A stretch of DNA of 64,000 nt from Serinicoccus chungangensis (GTDB lineage: Bacteria; Actinomycetota; Actinomycetes; Actinomycetales; Dermatophilaceae). The notes beneath the pieces were generated by a model, which did not search any database, was not told the DNA's origin, and saw only the letters and a list, made by a program, of their open reading frames with translations. Position numbers and translations under genes: made by a program. The stretch's first letter is position 1, and each line of letters opens with the position of its first letter. The DNA lies in assembly GCF_006337125.1 (NCBI RefSeq), contig NZ_CP040887.1, positions 124,001-188,000 on the forward strand, in the 5' to 3' direction. This document shows positions 57,804 to 64,000 of this stretch, piece by piece.

Positions 57804-57915
57804 CCGGTCGGACCGGGTATGAGGCTCTGGCCCTGCTCTCCACCCGGGTCTCCGGGGTGCGCACGACGTCGCCCGCCCGGAGACCGCCTGGGGTGCCGGT
57901 GTCGGTCCCAGCCCG

Positions 57916-57921
57916 TAGGGT
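57916..57921 (+). promoter_or_regulatory. -10 box (TAGGGT) of the osmoprotectant operon
   Basis: TAGGGT is followed by 7 nt (CTGGGGG) and the ATG at 57929. The G run could be a weak ribosome-binding site, so a leaderless call is less certain here. Confidence 0.45.
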
Positions 57922-57928
57922 CTGGGGG

Positions 57929-59008
57929 ATGATCCGCTTCGAGAGCGTGACCAAGAGGTACCCCGACGGCACGACCGCGGTGGACGACCTCAGCCTGGAG
58001 GTGCCGCGAGGCGGCATCACGGTCTTCGTCGGACCCTCCGGGTGCGGCAAGACGACGAGCCTGCGGATGATCAACCGCATGGTCGAGCCCACGGAGGGGC
58101 GGATCCTCATCAACGACGAGGACGTCGCCGACCGGAAGCCGGCCCGGCTGCGCCGCTCCATCGGCTACGTCATCCAGCACGCCGGGCTGTTCCCGCACCG
58201 CACCGTGCTCGCCAACGTCATGACGGTGCCCACCCTCATCGGGTGGGACAAGGGTCGCGCCCGCACCGCCGCGATGGAGGCGATCGAGAAGGTGGGGCTC
58301 ACCGCCGACCAGGCCTCGCGCTACCCGGCCCAGCTCTCCGGGGGGCAGCAGCAGCGCGTCGGCGTGGCGCGGGCGCTCGCCAGCGACCCGGAGGTGGTGC
58401 TCATGGACGAGCCCTTCAGCGCGGTCGACCCGCTGGTGCGCACCGACCTCCAGAACGAGGTGCGCCGCCTGCAGCGCGAGCTGGGGATCACCGTCGTGCT
58501 CGTCACCCACGACATCGACGAGGCCATCAGCCTCGGCGACCACGTCGCCGTCATGCGCCAGGGCGGGCACCTGGCCCAGCTCGCCAGTCCCGGGGAGCTG
58601 CTCACCGAGCCCGCCGACGACTTCGTGGCCAGCTTCGTCGGCAAGGACCGCGGCTACCGCAAGCTGGGGTTCACCACCACGCAGGTCGAGTCCGACCCGG
58701 AGCAGACCGTCGCGCTGGGCGAGGACGTCCCGGCCGGCCGCGGCTGGGTCCTCGTCGTCGACGAGGAGGGTCGGCCGCTCGGCTGGGTGGACCGCCAGGG
58801 CGGCTCCGGCGGGCCGGTGCGGGAGGAGGAGCTGCACCGTATGGGCTCGCTCGCCGAGGTCGGTGACTCGGCCCGGGTCTTCCTCGACGCCGCGCTCTCC
58901 GCGCCCTCCGGCCGCGGGGTCGTGGTCGAGGACGGCCGGGTGGTCGGGACCGTCGTGCCCGAGCGGGTCCTGGAGGCGATCAGGGCCCGGGGCGGGAGCG
59001 CCGCGTGA
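57929..59008 (+). CDS. Glycine betaine/osmoprotectant ABC transporter ATP-binding protein
   Basis: 359-residue ATPase of the OpuCA/ProV type. Walker A GPSGCGKTT, Q-loop VIQHAGLFPHRT, signature LSGGQQQRVGVARAL, Walker B VVLMDEPFSAVD and the switch His in VTHDIDEA are all seen. The C-terminal about 110 residues (LVVDEEGRPLGWVD, VVVEDGRVVGTVV) resemble a single CBS-type regulatory unit instead of the usual tandem pair. It powers the two permeases that overlap it downstream. Confidence 0.93.
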   Translation: MIRFESVTKRYPDGTTAVDDLSLEVPRGGITVFVGPSGCGKTTSLRMINRMVEPTEGRILINDEDVADRKPARLRRSIGYVIQHAGLFPHRTVLANVMTVPTLIGWDKGRARTAAMEAIEKVGLTADQASRYPAQLSGGQQQRVGVARALASDPEVVLMDEPFSAVDPLVRTDLQNEVRRLQRELGITVVLVTHDIDEAISLGDHVAVMRQGGHLAQLASPGELLTEPADDFVASFVGKDRGYRKLGFTTTQVESDPEQTVALGEDVPAGRGWVLVVDEEGRPLGWVDRQGGSGGPVREEELHRMGSLAEVGDSARVFLDAALSAPSGRGVVVEDGRVVGTVVPERVLEAIRARGGSAA

Positions 59009-59646
59009 TCGGGGGAGTCGCCTGGTCCACCGTCGGTGACCTCCTCCTGCGCCACCTTTACCTCGCCGGGGTGCCGCTGCTCGTGGGTCTGCTCATCAGC
59101 CTGCCCCTCGGGTGGCTGGCGACGCGCTACCGCTGGCTCGCCCCACCGATGATCGCGGGCACCGGGCTGCTCTACACCATCCCCTCGCTGGCGCTGTTCA
59201 TCCTGCTTCCGCTGCTGCTCGGGACCCGGGTCCTGGACGACGCCAACGTCCTGGTGGCGATGACCCTGTACTCGATCGCGCTGCTCACCCGCACGGTCGC
59301 CGACGGTCTGGGCTCGGTGCCCGGGGCGACCCGCCAGGCGGCCACGGCCATGGGCTACGGCGAGCTGCGCCGCACCCTCGTCGTGGACCTGCCGCTGGCC
59401 GTGCCGGTCATCACCGCCGGGCTGCGCGTCGCGGCGGTGAGCAACGTCTCCATCGTCTCGGTGGCCGCGCTCATCGGGGTGAGCCAGCTCGGGCAGCTCT
59501 TCACCGAGGGCTTCAACCGCAACGACATGGGCCCGATCGTCGTGGGCATCGTCGCGTGCGTCGCGCTCGCGCTCGTCCTGGACGCGGGCATCGCGCTGCT
59601 CTCCCGGGCGCTGACCCCCTGGCTGCGGGCGGGGGTGGCCCGATGA
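59005..59646 (+). CDS. Osmoprotectant ABC transporter permease (OpuCB-like)
   Basis: 213-residue permease with about five to six transmembrane segments. The docking loop TAMGYGELRRTLVVDLPLAVPVITAGLR is characteristic of OpuCB/OpuCD permeases (short word LAVPVITAGLR). GTG start at 59005 in a GTGA overlap with the ATPase; its stop overlaps the next permease (ATGA). Confidence 0.92.
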   Translation: MIGGVAWSTVGDLLLRHLYLAGVPLLVGLLISLPLGWLATRYRWLAPPMIAGTGLLYTIPSLALFILLPLLLGTRVLDDANVLVAMTLYSIALLTRTVADGLGSVPGATRQAATAMGYGELRRTLVVDLPLAVPVITAGLRVAAVSNVSIVSVAALIGVSQLGQLFTEGFNRNDMGPIVVGIVACVALALVLDAGIALLSRALTPWLRAGVAR

Positions 59647-60333
59647 TCTCCCTGACCTGGCAGTGGCTCACCGATCCCGCCACCTGGACGGGCCCCGGGG
59701 GGATCATCGCCCAGAGCATCACGCACCTGCGGATCTCCCTCGTCGCGCTGGTCCTGGCGGCGCTGGTCGCCGTGCCCGTGGGACTGTTCATCGGCCACAC
59801 CGGACGGGGGCGCTGGCTGGCGATCAACCTGGCCGGCGCGTTCCGTGCGATCCCCTCGCTCGGGGTCCTCTTCGTCGCGACCCTGCTGCTCCTGCCGCGG
59901 TTGAGCGGCGACCTGGCCTTCGAGCTGCCGGTCGTCCTGGTGCTCGTGCTGCTCGCGATCCCGCCCGTCCTGTCCGGCACGTATGCCGGGGTCGAGGCGG
60001 TCGACCCGGCGGCCCGGGACGCGGCGCGCGGGGTCGGGATGACCGAGGCGCAGATCCTGTGGCAGGTGGAGGTGCCGGCGGCCCTCCCCGCTGCTGCTGT
60101 CCGGGCTGCGCTCGGCCATGCTGCAGATCATCGCCACCGCCACCATCGCCGCCATCGTGGGCATCGGTGGCCTGGGCCGCTACCTCATCGACGGCCAGGC
60201 CTCCCGCCAGTACGAGGTCATGGCCGGTGGCGCGATCGTCGTGGCCCTGCTGGCGCTGCTGGTCGACCTGGTGATGGCCGGCATCCAGCGGCTCGTCGTC
60301 TCACCCGGGCTCGTCGTCGCCAAGGAGCACTGA
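59643..60333 (+). pseudogene. Osmoprotectant ABC transporter permease (OpuCD-like), frameshifted
   Basis: Second permease of the importer. The first about 150 residues read normally to WQVEVPAALP, then the frame becomes nonsense. The proper continuation, LLLSGLRSAMLQIIATATI, lies in another frame and ends at 60333 (AKEH). Removing one C from the CCCC run at 60086-60089 restores PAALPLLLSGLR, the conserved docking loop, and a complete protein of about 229 residues. The total length (691 nt) is one more than a multiple of three. Probably a sequencing error; if real, the importer lacks one channel half. Confidence 0.86.
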
Positions 60334-60437
60334 GCACCCACCGATCTCGTGACCACATCGTGACCCACGCCACGGCATACCCCCACCGGACCCGACGTTC
60401 GACCAGACAACCCAACCCCACCGGGAGGACACCCCTC

Positions 60438-61364
60438 ATGCGACGCACCGCAGTCATCACCCTCGCCCTGAGCGCGACCCTCGGCCTGGCCGCCTGCGGC
60501 GGCGGCAGCGACCCCATGGACACCGGCGGCGGCGGCGACGACGCCGGCAGCAGCGGCGACGCCGGAGCCGGCAGCATCACCATCGGGTCGGCCAACTTCC
60601 CGGAGAACGAGCTGCTCGCCGAGATCTACGCCGCGGCGCTCTCCGACGCCGGCGTGGAGGTGGACACCCAGCTCAACATCGGCAGCCGCGAGGCCTACAT
60701 CGCCGGCATCCAGGACGGGTCGATCGACGCGCTGCCGGAGTACACCGGCGGGCTGGCGACCTACCTCAACCCGGAGATCACCGCGACCTCCTCCGAGGAC
60801 GTCCTGCAGGACCTGCAGGAGAACCTGCCTGACGACCTGCAGGTCCTGGAGATCAGCGAGGCCGAGGACAAGGACTCCCTGGTCGTCACCAGCGAGACCG
60901 CCGAGGAGCTGGACCTCACGAGCATCGGCGACCTGGCCGACCACGCCGGCGACCTGACCCTCGGCGGCCCCCCGGAGTTCGAGACCCGACCCAACGGCGT
61001 CGACGGGCTGCAGGAGGTCTACGGGCTGGAGTTCGCCGGTTTCCGCTCGCTCGCGGCCGGCGCCAACCTCACCGTGCAGTCCCTGGCCAACGGCCAGGTC
61101 GACGTGGCCAACATCTTCACCACCAACCCGGCCATCGAGGAGAACGACTTCGTCGTCCTGGAGGACCCGGAGTCCCTCTTCGCCGCGCAGAACGTCGTGC
61201 CGCTCATCCGCGCCGACGCGGTCAACCCGACCATCGAGGAGGCCCTCAACGAGGTCTCGGCGGCGCTGAACACGGAGAACCTCACCTCGATGATGGTGCA
61301 GGTGCAGACCGAGGGTCAGGACCCGGCCGAGGTCGCCCGGGAGTTCGTCGACGAGAACCTCTGA
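60438..61364 (+). CDS. Osmoprotectant-binding lipoprotein (OpuAC/OsmF-like)
   Basis: 308-residue binding protein with a lipoprotein signal (lipobox LAAC, Cys at about residue 19) and a Gly/Asp-rich linker. ITIGSANFPENELLAEIYAAAL, GSREAYIAGIQDGSIDALPEYTGGL (words SREAYIAG and ALPEYTGG) and FTTNPAIEENDFVVLEDP are typical of the quaternary amine binders of the OpuC/OsmX kind. ATG 60438 has GGGAGGA upstream. Completes the betaine/choline-type importer; the exact ligand is unknown. Confidence 0.93.
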   Translation: MRRTAVITLALSATLGLAACGGGSDPMDTGGGGDDAGSSGDAGAGSITIGSANFPENELLAEIYAAALSDAGVEVDTQLNIGSREAYIAGIQDGSIDALPEYTGGLATYLNPEITATSSEDVLQDLQENLPDDLQVLEISEAEDKDSLVVTSETAEELDLTSIGDLADHAGDLTLGGPPEFETRPNGVDGLQEVYGLEFAGFRSLAAGANLTVQSLANGQVDVANIFTTNPAIEENDFVVLEDPESLFAAQNVVPLIRADAVNPTIEEALNEVSAALNTENLTSMMVQVQTEGQDPAEVAREFVDENL

Positions 61365-61372
61365 GCCGCCCC

Positions 61373-62251
61373 TCAGCGCCGTAGGAGGTCGCGCGACACG
61401 GCGCGCGCGGCCTCCACGGCCGAGCGGGGGAGCGTCCGGCCGAGGGCGTGGCTCGAGCTCCCGTGGCCGCCGATCCACACCGGGACGGCGGGGTAGGCCT
61501 CGGTCAGCCGCTCGATGAGCTCGGCGGCTGGCTCCGCGTCGCGCGGCATCGGCACCGAGACCACGACGCCCGCCGGTCCGAGGGTGCGCACCGAGTGGTC
61601 CCAGCTCGCGACCGGGACGTCCGCGCCGAGGAACCGCACGTCGATCCCCTGCCGACGCAGGCACACCGCGAAGGCCAGCGCGCCGAGCTGGTGCAGCGCC
61701 CCGGGCGGCAGCCCGACCAGCGCCACCGGGGCGCCCTCGTTGAGACCGGCCGCGTCGAAGGCGGCCGACAGCCGACGGTGCACCGCGGCCGAGACGAAGT
61801 GCTCGCTGGCGACGTCGACCTCGCCGCGCTCCCAGGCCCGACCCAGCTCGGTGAGGGCGGGCATGAGCCATCCCTCGAGCGCGTGCTCGAAGGAGGTGCG
61901 CGCCAGGGCCCGGTCGAGCACCCCGGTGAGCAGGGTCTGGTCGTAGCGCTGCGCGGCGAGGATGAGGTCCGCGACGGGGGGACCCTCGACGGCGGGGAGG
62001 TCGGCGGTGTCGGCCGGTTCGAGAGCCTCCGCCTGGACCTGCGTCGCGGCGAGCGAGGCCGGGCTGCCCCCGCGCACCAGCTCGGCCATGCGGCTCAGCC
62101 GCCGGATGTCGGTGTCGTCGTAGAGCCGGTAGCGCGAGCTGCTGCGCTGCGGCTCGACGACGGCGTACCGGCGCTCCCAGGCGCGCAGCGTGGCGGGGGC
62201 CACGCCCGTGAGGTCGGCCACCTGCTTGACCGTGTAGCGCGCCTGCCCCAT
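61373..62251 (-). CDS. MerR-family regulator with cobalamin-binding domain (CarH/LitR-like)
   Basis: 292-residue regulator. The N-terminal MerR helix-turn-helix reads YTVKQVADLTGVAPATLRAWERRY. A four-helix cap (about 95-175) has WERGEVDVASEHF, matching the Trp and Glu-His positions that touch the cobalamin upper face in CarH. A Rossmann-like domain has GLPPGALHQLGALA, with the His of the E/DxHxxG lower-ligand motif. CarH/LitR proteins use adenosylcobalamin to sense light and repress carotenoid or photolyase genes. Its targets are not obvious in the window. It converges on the binding-protein gene, with only 8 bp between stops. Confidence 0.88.
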   Translation of the reverse strand: MGQARYTVKQVADLTGVAPATLRAWERRYAVVEPQRSSSRYRLYDDTDIRRLSRMAELVRGGSPASLAATQVQAEALEPADTADLPAVEGPPVADLILAAQRYDQTLLTGVLDRALARTSFEHALEGWLMPALTELGRAWERGEVDVASEHFVSAAVHRRLSAAFDAAGLNEGAPVALVGLPPGALHQLGALAFAVCLRRQGIDVRFLGADVPVASWDHSVRTLGPAGVVVSVPMPRDAEPAAELIERLTEAYPAVPVWIGGHGSSSHALGRTLPRSAVEAARAVSRDLLRR

Positions 62252-62387
62252 GGTCGCGGCCGCCTCTCCATCTAGGACAAAAGTGTGACGATCGTTGAAC
62301 AGCCTAGGGCGACTGTACCGCGTGGCGGGGGCTTCGGTCAGGTGCCGACATCGGAGGCCTGCATCGGTCGGGGGCTCGTGCGGACGC

Positions 62388-62452
62388 ACCGAGGGCCGCC
62401 ACCCGTGCGGGTGGCGGCCCTCGGTCGGCCCCACGGCGCGCCGCGCCGTGGG
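62388..62452 (-). terminator. Double hairpin terminator after the 5'-nucleotidase gene
   Basis: ACCGAGGGCCGCCACCC (62388-62404) pairs perfectly with 62409-62425 around GTGC: a 17-bp stem. A second hairpin, CCCACGGCG (62430-62438) with CGCCGTGGG (62444-62452), lies next to the nucleotidase stop at 62463. Together they isolate the nucleotidase from the MerR gene downstream on the same strand. Confidence 0.78.
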
Positions 62453-62462
62453 ACCGTGCGGC

Positions 62463-64000
62463 TCAGAGACCGTCGACGCGGCTCTCCGGTGCGGTGAGCC
62501 CCGGGTTGGCCCGCAGGTAGTCCACCAGGTTCGCGAGGTCCTCGGGGCCTCCGACGAGGTTGGTGCCCTCGGTGAACGCGGTGAAGCTGTCGCCACCCTG
62601 CTGGAGGAAGTTGAGGGTCGAGACCCGGTAGGTCCCGTCCATCTCCAGCGGGACGCCGTCCAGCGCCATCTCGCTCACCTTGCTGCCCTCGGGCTGGCTG
62701 TCGTCCCAGGTGTAGGTGAAGCCCTCCGACACACCCAGCGCGAGGTACTGCCGACCACGGTCGGGGACGTACTGCTGCTCGAGGACGGCCTTGATCTGGG
62801 CGCCGGTCATGTCGATCGAGACGAGGATGTTGCCGAACGGCATGACGTTGTAGGCCTCCTGGTAGGTGACCTCGCCCGCCTCCTCGTCGTTGCTGATCTG
62901 GTCGACGAGCAGGCTCGCGCGCACCCCGCCGACGTTCATGAAGGAGATCTGCGCCCCGCCCTCGTCGGCGCCGTCGGTGCCGGCGAGGATCGAGTCGGCG
63001 ACGAGGTCGGCCATCGGCGTCTCGACGCCGCGGTCCCCACCGGCGTCACCCGTGATGTCCTCGGCGACGGTGCCGACGACCTCGCCCGCCAGGACCTCCG
63101 CCCGGGCGACCCAGGTGTCGACGACCTCGGCCATCTCCGGGTCGTCCGCGATGGACTGCAGCACCAGGTGGTTGTCGGCGTAGGCCCGGTCGCGGGTCAC
63201 GTCACCGGAGGTGCGGGAGACGGTCAGCGCGGTCTCGGTGACGACCCGGCCGTACTGGTTGGCGCTGGTGACCAGGCGGTCGGCGCCGGCCGGGTCCGGG
63301 ATCGAGCAGACGTAGGGCTGGTGGGTGTGGCCGGTGACGACGGCGTCGATGGCCGGGTCGAGGTTCTCGGCGATCTCGACGACCGGACCGGAGATGCCCT
63401 CGCACTGGTCGTAGGTACCGGTCTGGTAGCCACCCTCGTGCAGCAGCACGACGATCGACTCGACGCCCTGCTCGCGCAGCGCGGCCGCCTGGGCGTTGGC
63501 GGTCTCGACCTCGTCGAGGAAGTCGACGCTGGCGACGCCGCCGGGGCTGACCAGGGTCGGGGTCTCCTCCAGGGTCATCCCGATGAAGCCCACGTCGACG
63601 CCGTCGACGGTGCGCACCTCGGTGGCCGGCAGAATGGGCTCGCCGGACTCCTTGTCCACGACGTTGGCGGCCAGCCACTGGAAGTCCGCGCCGTCGTAGG
63701 GCTCGTCGCCGAAGCAGCCGCGCTCGGGGTGGCAGCCGCCCTCCTGCATGCGCAGGAGCTCGTCCACGCCCTCGTCGAACTCGTGGTTGCCGACCCCGGA
63801 GATGTCCAGGCCGGCGACCTCGAGGGTCTCCACGGACGGCTCGTCCTGGAAGAGGCCGGAGACGAAGGTCGACCCACCGATGAGGTCACCCGCGGCCACC
63901 GTCAGCGTCTGGTCCTCGAAGGACCGGGTCCGCAGGGCGTCCAGTGTCGAGCTGAGGTTGACCGCGCCACCGACGAGGTTCTGGTCGGGGTCCTGCTCCT
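62463..64000 (-). CDS. 5'-nucleotidase / UDP-sugar hydrolase-like metallophosphoesterase (N-terminus outside window)
   Basis: At least 511 residues of a secreted-type UshA/5'-nucleotidase protein; the frame is open to the right edge, so signal peptide and first metal ligands are missing. The metallophosphatase domain shows VGNHEFDEG, VTGHTHQPY and HEGG ligands. The C-terminal nucleotide-binding domain has FMNVGGVRASLLV, YNVMPFGNILVSIDMTG and FLQQGGDSFTAF. It hydrolyses extracellular nucleotides to nucleosides and phosphate. It ends at 62463, followed by two strong hairpins. No LPXTG or membrane tail. Confidence 0.92.
   Translation of the reverse strand, partial: EQDPDQNLVGGAVNLSSTLDALRTRSFEDQTLTVAAGDLIGGSTFVSGLFQDEPSVETLEVAGLDISGVGNHEFDEGVDELLRMQEGGCHPERGCFGDEPYDGADFQWLAANVVDKESGEPILPATEVRTVDGVDVGFIGMTLEETPTLVSPGGVASVDFLDEVETANAQAAALREQGVESIVVLLHEGGYQTGTYDQCEGISGPVVEIAENLDPAIDAVVTGHTHQPYVCSIPDPAGADRLVTSANQYGRVVTETALTVSRTSGDVTRDRAYADNHLVLQSIADDPEMAEVVDTWVARAEVLAGEVVGTVAEDITGDAGGDRGVETPMADLVADSILAGTDGADEGGAQISFMNVGGVRASLLVDQISNDEEAGEVTYQEAYNVMPFGNILVSIDMTGAQIKAVLEQQYVPDRGRQYLALGVSEGFTYTWDDSQPEGSKVSEMALDGVPLEMDGTYRVSTLNFLQQGGDSFTAFTEGTNLVGGPEDLANLVDYLRANPGLTAPESRVDGL

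Noticed and set aside
1-64000. tRNA, rRNA, insertion sequence, prophage or riboswitch
   Set aside because: I looked for tRNA T-loops, transposase motifs, terminal inverted repeats with target duplications and known riboswitch cores, and saw none that I could support by eye.

Overview
The window is very GC-rich (low seventies percent by eye), densely packed, full of 4-bp ATGA/GTGA gene overlaps, and rich in GTG starts. Mycobacterial-type genes (LigB-like ATP ligase, SigK/RskA-like pair, UfaA1-like methyltransferase, PxpABC, CstA) sit beside class F-type sortases. This points to a Gram-positive actinobacterium, most likely Micrococcales near Intrasporangiaceae/Ornithinimicrobium; the family placement is inference. 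No rRNA, tRNA, IS element, prophage or CRISPR array was seen.

Layout. 1-4.3 kb: 3' truncated CstA transporter, then a histidine kinase / NarL-type regulator / DUF4097 operon, all on the minus strand. 4.4-6.8 kb: pxpABC 5-oxoprolinase. 7.2-8.8 kb: ATP-dependent DNA ligase. 8.9-12.0 kb: a minus-strand trio of a WXG100-like small protein, a large DUF1023-type alpha/beta hydrolase and a lipoprotein. 12.1-13.7 kb: acyl-CoA ligase. 13.7-22.9 kb: carbohydrate locus (sulfatase, LacI regulator, sugar ABC importer, Tat-exported glycoamylase-like protein, GH3 glycosidase) with a clear promoter, operator and terminator. 23.4-24.6 kb: flavin amine-oxidase-like protein. 24.9-32.5 kb: six overlapping genes for surface glycan assembly (five glycosyltransferases and a WcbI-like protein). 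32.5-33.9 kb: amidase. 34.0-37.6 kb: CHRD surface protein, sortase, CopD-like copper protein. 37.6-38.5 kb: Nei/Fpg glycosylase. 38.5-45.1 kb: an ethanolamine-type gamma-glutamylation operon with a divergent FadR/GntR regulator. 45.1-48.1 kb: FHA protein, small protein, DUF4397 surface protein, second sortase. 48.1-55.5 kb: a CFA-type methyltransferase and a SigK/RskA-like locus ending in a flavoprotein / DUF1365 / UfaA1-like operon. 55.5-57.8 kb: small secreted protein, CPBP protease, NAD(P)-binding protein. 57.9-61.4 kb: osmoprotectant ABC importer. 61.4-62.3 kb: MerR regulator with a cobalamin-binding domain. 62.5-64 kb: 5'-nucleotidase (N-terminus cut by the window).

How parts connect. 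The strongest new reading is regulatory. The 52.1 kb lipid operon and both surface-protein/sortase loci (34.4 and 46.5 kb) are preceded by a CAATCC/GAATCC box. At 34.3 kb this box lies exactly 16 nt before CCGAAT, the layout known for mycobacterial SigK promoters. The ECF sigma at 49.4 kb may therefore drive surface display, copper handling and lipid methylation together. Many first genes of operons carry TANNNT 6-7 nt before the start codon, indicating leaderless transcripts. Three single-base G/C-run indels (27029, 32481, 60086) break or extend otherwise normal genes and look like sequencing errors until proven otherwise.
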